Origin: Actinomyces respiraculi
GTDB taxonomy: Bacteria > Actinomycetota > Actinomycetes > Actinomycetales > Actinomycetaceae
Direction of reading: 5' to 3'
Length of the DNA: 64,000 nucleotides
NCBI RefSeq assembly: GCF_014595995.2
Contig: NZ_CP063989.1
Location: 124,001-188,000, forward strand
In this document: one piece after another, positions 1 through 9,154 of the stretch
Layout: every line of letters begins with the position of its first letter
How positions within the stretch are numbered: position 1 is the first letter of the stretch
The notes under the pieces: generated by a model
What the model was told of the DNA's origin: nothing
Database searches by the model: none
The model's input: the letters and a program-made list of their open reading frames with translations, nothing else
Program-made: the position numbers and the translations under genes

Positions 1-35
1 GCCCCGCCATCGGCTGAACCAACCGGTAGCGGGGC
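1..35. terminator. Stem-loop terminator, copy 1
   Basis: The arms GCCCCGC (1-7) and GCGGGGC (29-35) enclose a second pairing of ATCGG with CCGGT, followed on the plus strand by GTTT. It lies just downstream of the small HTH gene on the minus strand. A second copy at 2364-2398 has changed both arms together (GTCCCGC with GCGGGAC), a compensatory change that supports a real RNA hairpin. Confidence 0.6.
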
Positions 36-69
36 GTTTCCCATGCCCGCAAGAGGTTCAGGGTCCCAC
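1..69. repeat. Direct repeat containing the terminator, copy 1
   Basis: Positions 1-69 match 2364-2432 with about seven differences. In both places the repeat lies immediately downstream of a minus-strand gene for a small helix-turn-helix protein. The left copy is cut by the window edge, so it may extend further. Confidence 0.75.
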
Positions 70-297
70 TCGCCCCGCGGTCGGCTGAGTCAGCGCCCAT
101 GGCGTCGTCCCAAGAGCCTGGGCGACCGCATCCAGGTCCTCCAGCTGCCACTGCTGCGCTCCCCTCCAGCGGCGAGAGAGGGACGAGTGTGGCATCCCGA
201 TCCGAAGCGCCAGTTCGGCAGGAACGACGCGATGCTCTGGCTGGTTGGATCCGCTTCCACACTCACCACACACCCCACTCAGCCTGCAACAGCACAC
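58..297 (-). CDS. Small helix-turn-helix protein, possibly a fragment
   Basis: The 79-residue frame has an HTH-like core at residues 25-72: ALRIGMPHSSLSRRWRG as the two helices, then QLEDLDAVAQALGTTPWAL, which is the pattern of XRE/Cro-type DNA-binding domains. The first 24 residues are cysteine-rich and do not look like part of the fold, so the true start may be internal or the gene may be a remnant of a longer regulator. It ends just before the terminator hairpin. An ISL3-like transposase remnant follows on the other strand. The fold is inferred by pattern only. Confidence 0.45.
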   Translation of the reverse strand: MCCCRLSGVCGECGSGSNQPEHRVVPAELALRIGMPHSSLSRRWRGAQQWQLEDLDAVAQALGTTPWALTQPTAGRVGP

Positions 298-337
298 CGC
301 CCATCACCCGCTTGACCAACCTCCCCGGTCAGTACAC

Positions 338-490
338 CTAGAGCACCTACGCCCCACCGCACTGGGCTTTCGCAACCTCGCCAACTACATCACCCGAGCA
401 CTGCTCGAGGCCACCAGCGGCTACACCACTCTACGGGGCACTACTGCCGGCGGATTCCGCCCCCTGCTACACCCTGGATTGTGAAGAGCC
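338..490 (+). pseudogene. ISL3-family transposase C-terminal remnant with right end
   Basis: About 49 codons (338-484) read TALGFRNLANYITRALLE and later GGFRPLLHPGL before a stop, resembling the C-terminal tail of ISL3-family transposases. The sequence just after the stop is GAAGAGCC (483-490). Read on the other strand this is GGCTCTTC, the usual start of an ISL3 terminal inverted repeat. No catalytic domain remains upstream, so this is the right-hand stub of a deleted element. The family assignment is from memory of the tail and end sequences. Confidence 0.5.
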
Positions 491-520
491 GGTCTTGCCC
501 CGAGGAAGCACAGTTAGTGT

Positions 521-628
521 GGACCACTTGCTGCCATCTTGGACCACCTGCCGTCGTTCGGACCACCTACGGACGCGTCTGGGGTGGTCCAAACGACCGA
601 ACGTGGTCCAAACGACCGAACGTGGTCC
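521..628. repeat. Inverted array of GGACCAC / GTGGTCC motifs
   Basis: GGACCAC occurs at 521, 541 and 560, and its inverse GTGGTCC at 584, 603 and 622, with 19-20 base spacing in each half. The right half is two perfect 19-base units plus a partial one. Three sites facing three sites looks like the two multiply repeated ends of an insertion sequence (as in the IS21 family) brought together with no transposase between them. No gene lies here. The region 298-981 otherwise holds only this array, the ISL3 stub and the tandem repeat at 756-859. Confidence 0.7.
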
Positions 629-755
629 GGAACTGATCAATGGCGCTCCACACAGCGCACCGGGGCCCGGTAGCGGCCCCAGCCACCGGCCGACCGTCGC
701 CGGCCAGACCCGCAAGCACTCAGCCGCCCGACCCATGGACCAGCCCTCCACCACC

Positions 756-859
756 AGGCGGGCAAGACGACGACGCCCCCCAGGCGGGCAAGACGACGAC
801 GCCCCCCAGGCGGGCAAGACGACGACGCCCCCCAGGCGGGCAAGACGACGACGCCCCCC
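756..859. repeat. Tandem repeat, 26 bp x 4
   Basis: Four perfect head-to-tail copies of a 26-base unit beginning AGGCGGGCAAGACGACGA and ending in a run of C. A partial fifth copy starts at 860. No spacers separate the units, so this is not a CRISPR array. No supported gene overlaps it. Confidence 0.95.
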
Positions 860-981
860 AGGCGTCAAAGGTGCGCCAGCATGCGCCATGAAGGCCTCCC
901 CAGACCGCACGTGGGCGTCAACCCCGCATCCCGCCCAGCAGGCCTCCACCCAACCCGTTCACAACCCCAAAGAAAGCACAA

Positions 982-2109
982 CTAGTGTCCTGGGTTGTTA
1001 ATTTCTGGACGGTTGGCTTTGGTGAGAATCTGTTCGGCGGTTTTGGTCCAGGTGAATGGGTGGGCGCGTTTGTTCCAGCCGGTGATGTAGGCGCGGAGCT
1101 TGTTGTTCAGGTCCTGCACGGACTTGAAGACGCCGCGGCGTATGGCCTGGCGCTCGATCAGGGAGAACCAGACCTCCACGAGGTTCATCCAGGAGGCGTG
1201 GGTGGGGGTGTGGTGGACGTGTATGTGGGGGTGGTGCTCCAGCCAGGCGCGCACGTCCTTGTGCTTGTGGGTGGCGTAGTTGTCCATGACCAGGTGCAGC
1301 TGGACGCGTTCCCCGGTGTCCGGGTCGATGGCGTCCTTGTAGGCCCTGTCCACCTGTCGCAGGAAGGCGAGGAACTCCTCGTGGCGGTGGCGGGGCCTGG
1401 TGGCGGCGGTGACCTTGCCGGTGGCGATCTCCAGCGCCGCGAACAGGGTGGTGGTGCCGTGCCGGACGTAGTCGCTGCTGCGGCGCTCGATCAGCCCGGG
1501 CTGCATGGGCAGGACCGGCATGGTGCGGTCCAGTGCCTGGATCTGGGACTTCTCGTCCACGCAAAGCACGATCGCGTTATCGGGCACGTCGGGGTTGGTG
1601 CCCAAGTACAGGCCGCAGATGTCGGTGACCTTGCCGACCAGCTCGGGGTCGGTGGAGAAGCGGAACGACTGCTCCCGCCAGGGCTTGATCCCGTAAGCCC
1701 TCCAGGCCCTGGCCACCGTCGCCGCCGACACGCCCAGCCGGGCAGCCAGCAGCCGGGTGGACCAGTGCGTGACCCCCAACGACCTCGGCGGCGGGGTCAG
1801 CGTAGCGGTCACGATCGCGGTGCGATCGACCTTGCGGGGCCGACCCGGACGATCAGCGTCCTCCAGGCCTTCCATGCCCAGGCGCTGGTAGCGGCCGCGC
1901 CACGCGATCACGGTGGTACGCGAGGCGCCCACCCTCCGTGCGATCTCAGTATTGGACAGCCCATCCGCAGCAAGAAGCACGATCCGCGCCCGCCGCACCA
2001 GCCCCGCCCGCGCGCTGCGCGAACGCACCAGTGCCTCCAGCTCGCCACGATCACCCTCACGCAACAACAGACCAGGAGCAGGACGATTAGCCACACCCCA
2101 TGATCCCAC
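982..2109 (-). CDS. IS630-family transposase
   Basis: This 375-residue protein is a full-length IS630-type DDE transposase that cuts and pastes its element into TA targets. The N-terminal third carries two helix-turn-helix regions: SNTEIARRVGASRTTVIAW, and a second around AARLGVSAATVARAWRAYG. The catalytic triad is visible as D185 (VLCVDEKSQ), D276 (LVMDNYATHK) and E312 (NLVEVWFSLIERQ), with the 35-residue D-to-E spacing typical of IS630. The frame is intact and its stop lies in the left terminal repeat. It separates the two copies of the 69-base terminator repeat. Confidence 0.93.
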   Translation of the reverse strand: MGSWGVANRPAPGLLLREGDRGELEALVRSRSARAGLVRRARIVLLAADGLSNTEIARRVGASRTTVIAWRGRYQRLGMEGLEDADRPGRPRKVDRTAIVTATLTPPPRSLGVTHWSTRLLAARLGVSAATVARAWRAYGIKPWREQSFRFSTDPELVGKVTDICGLYLGTNPDVPDNAIVLCVDEKSQIQALDRTMPVLPMQPGLIERRSSDYVRHGTTTLFAALEIATGKVTAATRPRHRHEEFLAFLRQVDRAYKDAIDPDTGERVQLHLVMDNYATHKHKDVRAWLEHHPHIHVHHTPTHASWMNLVEVWFSLIERQAIRRGVFKSVQDLNNKLRAYITGWNKRAHPFTWTKTAEQILTKANRPEINNPGH

Positions 2110-2147
2110 CCAACCAACCGTTCAAGAACTAACGACACACGACACTA
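983..2147 (-). mobile_element. IS630-family insertion sequence, complete
   Basis: A single transposase gene is bounded by terminal inverted repeats. The left end begins CTAGTGTCCTGGGTTGTTAA at 982. The right end, read inward on the minus strand from 2148, begins CTAGTGTCGTGTGTCGTTAG. They match at 18 of 22 positions. TA flanks both ends inside CTAG (983-984 and 2146-2147), as expected for IS630/Tc1-mariner insertion at TA. The element is about 1.16 kb and the transposase reads through without interruption, so it may still be active. Confidence 0.9.
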
Positions 2148-2363
2148 GAGACCGGAGGACTCAGACCCCACCCACACCCTCAATGGGGATGAGCCCCTTT
2201 AGTCCATGTGATAGACGGTCTCCAAGCTGATCATTCAGGGTCACGCCGCCCGCCTCCTTGCGGCGCGTGCACGGGCCAGATCGAGCACGGGAGCGAGCGT
2301 GATGGGGCTCTCGGATGCTCCTCGGCAGAAGGTTGGGGGTTCGGTCCCTTCGGGCCCATCAAC

Positions 2364-2432
2364 GTCCCGCCATCGGCTGGACCAGCCGGTAGCGGGACGT
2401 TTCCCATGCCCGCAAGAGGCTCAGGGTCTCAC
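2364..2432. repeat. Direct repeat containing the terminator, copy 2
   Basis: This is the second copy of the repeat at 1-69. Its hairpin (2364-2398) has a longer perfect stem, GTCCCGC with GCGGGAC and ATCGGCTGG with the matching CCAGCCGGT side, and it follows the minus-strand excisionase-like gene. Upstream on the plus strand, 2327-2362 faintly resembles a tRNA 3' end (GGTTCGGTCC then GGGCCCA), but no full tRNA can be folded. Confidence 0.75.
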
Positions 2433-2656
2433 GACCGCCGTTGCAGGTCGGTGCGTGCTCCACGTCCGGGGCGGTTGGCCTGCCAGGCGTCCACCGTCTC
2501 GGGCAGCCATCCGCGCACAGCATGGGGTTTGTCGCCCACGATGACGTCCGGTGTGGGAAGACGTCCTTCGCGGCTGTAGCGCTGGGCCGTGCCCATACGG
2601 ATGCCGATCCTCTCGGCCAGGCCGGACAGCCCCAGGTAGTGCACCGGGGCGCTCAC
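2429..2656 (-). CDS. Excisionase/AlpA-like DNA-binding protein
   Basis: This 75-residue protein has a MerR/AlpA-type winged helix: LSGLAERIGIRMGTAQRYSR is the helix-turn-helix, and GRLPTPDVIVGDKPHAVRGW is the wing with the usual tryptophan. Such proteins act as excisionases or small regulators of prophages and integrative elements. The start overlaps the stop of the upstream membrane-protein gene by four bases (ATGA), so the two are translationally coupled. The terminator repeat follows. No integrase is in the window, so a link to an integrated element is only suggested. Confidence 0.7.
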   Translation of the reverse strand: MSAPVHYLGLSGLAERIGIRMGTAQRYSREGRLPTPDVIVGDKPHAVRGWLPETVDAWQANRPGRGARTDLQRRS

Positions 2657-2832
2657 CGGGCCCCCCGGTGCTGCAGAACGAGGTGTGCGGCCAGCCCCGC
2701 CGCGCCTAGGGCGGCCATCACCGCCAGCGCCACGCCGGCCGTCACGTGACCGTCGTCCAGGCAGTCCAGCGCCGCTACCGCGGCGAAGGCTCCGCCTGCC
2801 GCCAGGACGATCGTTGTTGTGCCCTTGTCCAT
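2653..2832 (-). CDS. Small two-helix membrane protein
   Basis: A 59-residue protein of unknown function with two hydrophobic segments, TIVLAAGGAFAAVAAL near residues 6-21 and VALAVMAALGAAGLAAHLVL near 34-53. The start is set at the ATG encoding MDKGTT because AAGGAGGGG stands at the right distance before it. An ATG 24 bases upstream lacks such a site. It is coupled by a 4-base overlap to the excisionase-like gene. Proteins of this size beside phage regulators can be holins or immunity factors, but nothing here decides that. Confidence 0.6.
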   Translation of the reverse strand: MDKGTTTIVLAAGGAFAAVAALDCLDDGHVTAGVALAVMAALGAAGLAAHLVLQHRGAR

Positions 2833-2862
2833 CACTGCGCCCCTCCTTGAGGACATGAGGAG

Positions 2863-2902
2863 AAGAGCCCGACCCCCGGAAAGGGGGCCGGGCGGCCTCT
2901 TA
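2863..2902. terminator. Strong stem-loop
   Basis: AAGAG, CCCG and CCCCC on the left pair with GGGGG, CGGG and CTCTT on the right around a GGAAA-type loop. It lies 30 bases upstream of the minus-strand pair of small genes, so it could end transcription arriving from the right or act as a leader structure for that pair. Confidence 0.6.
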
Positions 2903-4752
<1,850 letters not shown>

Positions 4753-4929
4753 CATACGGGCCCAGGGTGCGGCGGCGTGCCCGAGGGTCGCGGCGAGGAA
4801 GACGGAGGGGGCCGAGACCCCGATACCGGGTATTGAGGTCAGGACCGGGCAAGAGAGCTAAGGTCGACGGCCGTACCCGGCCGGGGACCACCACATCCGA
4901 TGCCGAGAGGATCAAGAGGAGCAGTACCG

Positions 4930-5643
4930 GTGATTGAGATCTCAAGAGTCACGAAGACACATGGAGGCAGGCGTGTTGTCGACGACGTGAGCTTCACAGC
5001 AGGGCCGGGCAGGGTGACCGGTTTCCTCGGCCCCAACGGGGCGGGCAAGTCGTCGACGCTGCGCATCCTGCTCGGGCTCGACCGTCCGACGTCGGGCACA
5101 GCGCTCATCAATGGCAAGCCCTACGAGAGTCTCGGTCAACCGCTGCGGACGGTGGGTGCGATGCTGGACGGTGCGTCCGCGGTTCCTGAGCGGCGCGGAG
5201 TGGATCACCTGCGCTGGATCGCACAGTCCAACCGCATTCCCGCGCGACGCGTCGACGAGGTACTGGAGACGGTCGGGCTGACCGACGCCGCAAAGGTTCG
5301 AGTGCGGAAGTACTCGCTCGGGATGAAGCAGCGTCTTGGGCTCGCCGCCGCCCTCCTGGGTGAGCCGCGCGTGCTCGTGCTCGACGAGCCGGTCAACGGC
5401 CTCGATCCCGAGGGCATCCGCACGATCCGCACATTCCTGCGACGCTACGCCGATCAAGGAAACACCGTGCTGCTCTCCAGCCACCTCATGGGAGAGATCG
5501 CCGAGACGGTCGACGACGTCGTGGTGATCAACAAGGGGCGCATCGTTGCTGACGGAACCCTCGACGAGATCACCGCAGGGCACGACTCCCTCGAGGACGC
5601 GTTCTTCGCACTGACCGGCAGCGAGCCGGGAGCGAGCTGGTGA
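4930..5643 (+). CDS. ABC transporter ATPase (CcmA/BcrA-like)
   Basis: A 237-residue ATPase of the type that powers two-component exporters of antimicrobial peptides and drugs. Walker A is GPNGAGKSS, the signature is YSLGMKQRLGLA, Walker B is VLVLDEPVNGLDPEG, and the H-loop is SSHLMGE. The start is the GTG before IEISRV because AAGAGGAG precedes it. The upstream ATG lacks a ribosome site. Two permease genes follow with 4-base overlaps, giving one tightly coupled operon. Its codon use is less C/G-biased than its neighbours. No two-component system is adjacent. The 147-base leader has an imperfect palindrome near ATACCGGGTAT (4822-4832). Confidence 0.9.
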   Translation: MIEISRVTKTHGGRRVVDDVSFTAGPGRVTGFLGPNGAGKSSTLRILLGLDRPTSGTALINGKPYESLGQPLRTVGAMLDGASAVPERRGVDHLRWIAQSNRIPARRVDEVLETVGLTDAAKVRVRKYSLGMKQRLGLAAALLGEPRVLVLDEPVNGLDPEGIRTIRTFLRRYADQGNTVLLSSHLMGEIAETVDDVVVINKGRIVADGTLDEITAGHDSLEDAFFALTGSEPGASW

Positions 5644-6428
5644 GCGGCATGATCGCAGCGATCCGATCAGAATGGACGAAGACGTTCACGCTTCCCAGCG
5701 TGTGGATCATCACCGGTGCGCTCTTCGCCGTGTTCCTCCTCTTCCAGTTCCTGTCCTTCGAGTTCTACTCCGAGACCGCCGCGCGGCTGACCTCCGGCGA
5801 GAGCACGCAGGCCCAGGCCGTGGCGTTGCTGCAGGGCGACCTGATGGCGAGCATATTCAATCCGGGCATCCTCTTCACCCTGCTCGGGGCGGTCATCGCT
5901 GGGGCGGAGTTCCGCACCGGGCAGTTCGGGATGAGTGTGGTCGCGGTCCCGAACCGGATTCGCCTGGTCGTGAGCAAGGTCCTTGTCGCCGCGCTGTTCG
6001 CGCTCGCGCTGGGCGTCATCTGGTACGCGATCGGTACGTCGCTCATGCTGGCGTCCACGAACGGGGTCGCCGCTGCGGCAGTGCTCAACGGCGACTTCTT
6101 CGCCACGCTGGGCCGGGTGCTTCTCTTCATGGTGGCGTTCGCGTTGTTCCCCCTCGGTCTGACGCTCCTCACAAGACGGACGCTGACGGGCGTGATCGCC
6201 GCCATGGTGTTCTTCATGCTCACCCTGACGCAGGTCGTGGCCATGGTTTCACCGGCGGTCGACGCATTCCTGCCGCTAAGTGCCGCCCGGAATCTCCTAC
6301 TGAACTCCGACGATACCCCTGTGCCGACCACGGCCGGCCCAGTGCACGGCGCTCTCGTGCTCACCGCCTGGGCCGTCCTCACCGTCGTCCTCGCCGCAGT
6401 CGTGACGAAGCGGAGGGACGCCTCATGA
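5640..6428 (+). CDS. ABC-2 type permease 1
   Basis: A 262-residue integral membrane protein with about six membrane segments (for example SVWIITGALFAVFLLFQFL, ILFTLLGAVIAGAEF, VAALFALALGVIWYAIG). The SEWTKTFTL opening and GAEFRTGQFG are typical of ABC-2 permeases of the bacitracin/lantibiotic immunity type. GTG at 5640 overlaps the ATPase stop. An internal ATG (5649) is a possible alternative. It should form the channel with the next permease. Confidence 0.85.
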   Translation: MSGMIAAIRSEWTKTFTLPSVWIITGALFAVFLLFQFLSFEFYSETAARLTSGESTQAQAVALLQGDLMASIFNPGILFTLLGAVIAGAEFRTGQFGMSVVAVPNRIRLVVSKVLVAALFALALGVIWYAIGTSLMLASTNGVAAAAVLNGDFFATLGRVLLFMVAFALFPLGLTLLTRRTLTGVIAAMVFFMLTLTQVVAMVSPAVDAFLPLSAARNLLLNSDDTPVPTTAGPVHGALVLTAWAVLTVVLAAVVTKRRDAS

Positions 6429-7174
6429 CGGCCGTCGTCCAGCCGACGATCCGCTGGAGAGATACGGTCCGTTCGGAGATCACCAAGATCACGACGCATC
6501 CGGCGACGTTCTTGATGCTCGTCATCGCCGTCGCGGCGAATCTTCTTCTGGCAGCGATCGACGCCAGCGGAGTCACGTTCTATACCGGCGACCCCTCGGG
6601 GCCATCGTCATTGTCCGACTTCGGTGTCGTGATGATCGCCCCGCTCTACGCGTTCCTGGTCATCCCGGTATGGGCGGCCGCCACTGAGTACCACGGCGGT
6701 CAGCTGCGCATGAGCCTGAGCGCCACGCCGCAACGCGGCAGGTTCATCCTCGCCAAGCTGGCGGCGACGCTGACCATCGTCAGTGTCGCCGCCGTGGTCG
6801 CGATCGTGCCCGCGCGGCTGGTCGTCGGTGTCACCGACGGCATGGGTCCCGTGGCCGTGCTCATGAGCTGCATTCAGTGGACGGTGGCGTACGTACTCAT
6901 GTCCCTCGTCGCCTTCGGGCTCGCCGGCATCCTGAAGAACACGGTTGCACCGCTGGGCATCATGATCGCCCTCCCCGTCGTGATCGCGACCGGCATCCTG
7001 CAGTGGCCCGACGGGCTGCGCTTCCTGCCCGACCAGGCGGCACTGAGCCTGGTCGGCACGCCGCAGTTCGATGTTCACGAGATCCCGCCACCGGTCGCCG
7101 CCGCCGTCCTCGTGATCTGGGCGTGCGTCGCCGTGGCGGCCTACGCGTTCTCAGTCACCCGTAGCGACGCGTGA
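6425..7174 (+). CDS. ABC-2 type permease 2
   Basis: A 249-residue membrane protein paralogous to its upstream partner. It shows SEITKITTHPATFLMLVI at the N-terminus and ATEYHGGQLRMSL as the counterpart of the partner's EFRTGQ segment, and about six membrane helices. ATG at 6425 overlaps the preceding stop by four bases. A perfect 30-bp stem terminator follows directly. The three genes form a self-contained exporter whose substrate cannot be read from sequence. Self-immunity or peptide efflux is the usual role of this family. Confidence 0.85.
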   Translation: MTAVVQPTIRWRDTVRSEITKITTHPATFLMLVIAVAANLLLAAIDASGVTFYTGDPSGPSSLSDFGVVMIAPLYAFLVIPVWAAATEYHGGQLRMSLSATPQRGRFILAKLAATLTIVSVAAVVAIVPARLVVGVTDGMGPVAVLMSCIQWTVAYVLMSLVAFGLAGILKNTVAPLGIMIALPVVIATGILQWPDGLRFLPDQAALSLVGTPQFDVHEIPPPVAAAVLVIWACVAVAAYAFSVTRSDA

Positions 7175-7595
7175 CCCACATATCAGCGTCGGCGCCCGGG
7201 GCCTGGCGAAGGCCCCGGGCGCCGACGCTGATATGTGGGTGGTGGTGTCGGCTGCTCCAGACGACGCCGTCGAGGAAGGCCTGGAAGGTCGCGTCGCCGA
7301 TCTGCGCGTCCTGGGCGGTGGTGCCGGTGGCGCGCAGGAGGAAGAAGTAGCCCTTGCCATCACGGATGATGTAGGCGATGCGCTCCATGCAGAACCGGTC
7401 GTCATCGAGGACACCGGTGCCGGTGGCGGTCTGCGCACCGTCCAGCCCGCCGATGCTCGTGTCATCGCCGGTCGTGAAGGGGGCGTTGGCGTAAATCGTT
7501 GACGAGGACCACTGGTCCATGACCTGCTGAGCGGAGTCTCCGACGGCGTTGAGCCGCACCATCGCGCCGTTCTCGTCGTTGGCCGGGTCGAGCAC
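7155..7595 (-). CDS. Unknown protein, probably a truncated domain
   Basis: A 146-residue frame starting at GTG with GGAGG five bases upstream. The middle (residues 20-115) has a regular alternation (RFCMERIAYIIRDGKGYFFL, then ATFQAFLDGVVW) that recalls PsbP/LpqN-type folds of secreted lipoproteins, but there is no signal peptide or lipobox, so the N-terminal half is missing. The last 30 codons run through the terminator hairpin and are probably not native, suggesting that the original stop was lost by a frameshift. It may be a pseudogene under repair by a new start. Confidence 0.4.
   Translation of the reverse strand: MLDPANDENGAMVRLNAVGDSAQQVMDQWSSSTIYANAPFTTGDDTSIGGLDGAQTATGTGVLDDDRFCMERIAYIIRDGKGYFFLLRATGTTAQDAQIGDATFQAFLDGVVWSSRHHHPHISVGARGLRQAPGADADMWVTRRYG
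7175..7239. terminator. Perfect 30-bp stem terminator
   Basis: The arms 7175-7204 and 7210-7239 are perfectly complementary over 30 bp around the loop GGCGA. The left arm begins CCCACATATCAGCG directly after the stop codon of the ABC permease. It separates convergent transcription units and should stop transcription from both sides. Confidence 0.9.
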
Positions 7596-7703
7596 GGGGC
7601 CTCCTACCCGCCGGGACGGCCTGCAGCGAGCACACGACCGGGTGCGACCGTCGTCGGCACCACTTCGGGGCGCAGGCCTAAGGCCGTGACCCCGGCACGG
7701 GCG

Positions 7704-8909
7704 TCACCTGGTGGAGGCTGCGGCGGCGAAGGCCTGACGCAGGTCAGCCACAAGGTCCTCGGCGTCCTCGATCCCCACGCTCAGCCGCAGCAGCCTGTCC
7801 GTCAGCCCGTACCTCGCCCGCGTCTGCGGCGGGACGTCCGCATGCGTCTGCACGCTCGGACACGTCACCAGCGACTCCACCCCACCCAGGGACTCGGCGA
7901 AGGTGAACACCCGCACCGCCTCCAGCAGCCTCGCGACATCCGTGCCCGGCGCGACCTCAAAGGACACCATGCCCGAGCGCCCCGGGTACAGCACCCGGCT
8001 CACCGCGGGGGAGGACTCCAGGAAGGCCACCACCCGCCGCGCGTTGGCCTCGTGGCGTGCCAGGCGCAGCGACAGCGTCTTGAGGCCGCGCAGCAGGAGG
8101 AAGGAGCTGAAGGGGTCGAGCGTCGCCCCGGTCGTGTTGAGCCGGTACTGCAACCGCTTGCCCAGCACCTCCTCCCTCACGGTGACAACACCCGCGCTGA
8201 CGTCGTTGTGACCGCCCAGGTACTTCGTCGCCGAGTACAGGGCGACGTCCGCCCCCTCATCCAGCGGCCGCAAACGAACCGGCGTGAGGAAGGTGTTGTC
8301 GACGGCGAGCAACGCACCGGCGGCATGCGCCCACGTCGCGACCTCGGCGACGTCGAACTGCTCCATCATCGGGTTCGTCGGCGTCTCGATGATGACCAGC
8401 GCAGCGGGACGTGCCAGTGCCCGGCGCAGGCCCTCAGCCCCGAGCACGAGATCGACGTCGTACACGCCACTAGTGGACAGGCCCTCCAGGTAGCGGAAAG
8501 AGCCGCCGTACAGGTCCTCCAGGGCCACGATCCGCCCACCCGGCGGGACCAGGGCCTCCACGGTCAGCTGGAGGGCCGCCATCCCGGTCGTCGTCGCGAA
8601 GGAGGCGACGCCGTGGTCAAGGCGCGCCAGCGCGTCCTGGAGGACGTCGCGGGTGGGGGAGGCCGTGCGCGCGTAGTCGTAGCCGGTGGACTGGTGCAGC
8701 CCCGGGTGGCTATAGGCGGTGGACAGGTGGATCGGCGTCGTGATGGCGCCGGTGGCCGGGTCGGTGGCCGTGCCGACGTGAGCGAGCACCGTGTCGATGC
8801 CCCACTCCCGCTGGGCCCGGGCCTCCTCCCAGGAGGGGTGGTGGTGGACAGGGGCACAGCGCAGGGCCTGGCCGCCGTCGGCGGACGTCTGGGAAACGGG
8901 CGTAGTCAT
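7704..8909 (-). CDS. metI: Cystathionine gamma-synthase / O-acetylhomoserine thiolyase (MetI type)
   Basis: A 401-residue PLP enzyme of the Cys/Met metabolism family. It condenses an activated homoserine with cysteine or sulfide on the way to methionine. PLP-binding Lys229 is in SATKYLGGHND. ETPTNPMMEQ, VDNTFLTPV and the C-terminal FAESLGGVESLV and LLRLSVGIEDAEDL follow the Bacillus MetI pattern closely, more so than MetB of enterics. The start is the ATG preceded by AGGAGAG. About 240 bases of leader separate it from a promoter at 9155-9185, and that leader encodes a short peptide with methionine codons. Cystathionine beta-lyase activity cannot be excluded. Confidence 0.85.
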   Translation of the reverse strand: MTTPVSQTSADGGQALRCAPVHHHPSWEEARAQREWGIDTVLAHVGTATDPATGAITTPIHLSTAYSHPGLHQSTGYDYARTASPTRDVLQDALARLDHGVASFATTTGMAALQLTVEALVPPGGRIVALEDLYGGSFRYLEGLSTSGVYDVDLVLGAEGLRRALARPAALVIIETPTNPMMEQFDVAEVATWAHAAGALLAVDNTFLTPVRLRPLDEGADVALYSATKYLGGHNDVSAGVVTVREEVLGKRLQYRLNTTGATLDPFSSFLLLRGLKTLSLRLARHEANARRVVAFLESSPAVSRVLYPGRSGMVSFEVAPGTDVARLLEAVRVFTFAESLGGVESLVTCPSVQTHADVPPQTRARYGLTDRLLRLSVGIEDAEDLVADLRQAFAAAASTR

Positions 8910-9053
8910 GTGACTCTCCTGGGTCTTAGGGCTGCCGGGCGCGCACGCGGGCGTCACGGCACGACGGCGGGGGAGGGAAGGAACGCGGAACCATCGGTCC
9001 CGTGGAGCTCGACGAGGCTCAGCAGGTCCTCGGGCTCTAGCCGTGGTGGGCTG

Positions 9054-9080
9054 GACAGCGACGGCTGGCGCTGTCAGCGC
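9054..9080 (-). promoter_or_regulatory. Two mutually exclusive hairpins after the leader ORF
   Basis: Bases 9068-9080 form GCGCTG-T-CAGCGC across the leader stop codon. Bases 9054-9060 and 9069-9075 form GACAGCG...CGCTGTC. Both need 9069-9075, so only one can exist at a time. A ribosome paused on the last codons of the leader would block the first and free the second, which is the layout of a transcription or translation attenuator. Confidence 0.45.
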
Positions 9081-9148
9081 ATGTGCATTCGACCAACGAC
9101 GACGGGACGCACGGCACGGGTGCGGGTCGAAGCAGTCGCAGCAGTCAT
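9074..9148 (-). CDS. Candidate leaderless leader peptide upstream of metI
   Basis: A 24-codon frame starts with an ATG placed seven bases after the -10 box TAACCT, so the transcript should begin at this codon. The peptide starts MTAATAST and ends GRMHMR, with two methionine codons three and one codons before the last sense codon. It lies 165 bases upstream of a methionine-biosynthesis gene, and alternative hairpins overlap its stop. This is the expected design of a methionine-sensing attenuator, but the coding status is inferred. Confidence 0.45.
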   Translation of the reverse strand: MTAATASTRTRAVRPVVVGRMHMR

Positions 9149-9154
9149 AACCGC

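Noticed and set aside
756..860. CRISPR array from the 26-bp repeats
   Set aside because: The units are contiguous with no spacers, and no cas genes are in the window.
467..949. 160-codon minus-strand frame across the 26-bp repeats
   Set aside because: The sequence is produced by the tandem repeat and the GTGGTCC array. No ribosome site or domain is visible.
985..2103. A 372-codon plus-strand frame opposite the IS630 transposase
   Set aside because: A shadow of the transposase gene. It has no domain and low-complexity valine/glycine content.
2327..2362. tRNA gene 3' end
   Set aside because: GGTTCGGTCC then GGGCCCA resembles a T-arm and acceptor, but position 58 is not A, the T-stem needs several wobble pairs, and no 5' half folds upstream. 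Kept only as a hint in the attachment-site finding.
5672..6424. Long frame running into permease 2
   Set aside because: Its first 250 codons are an out-of-frame reading of permease 1. The real gene starts at the ATG at 6425 that overlaps the previous stop.
9010..9148. Alternative cysteine-rich leader frame before metI
   Set aside because: Another minus-strand frame in the same leader encodes several scattered cysteines, but its GTG start has no ribosome site and lies inside the transcript, whereas the chosen frame starts at the predicted transcript end.
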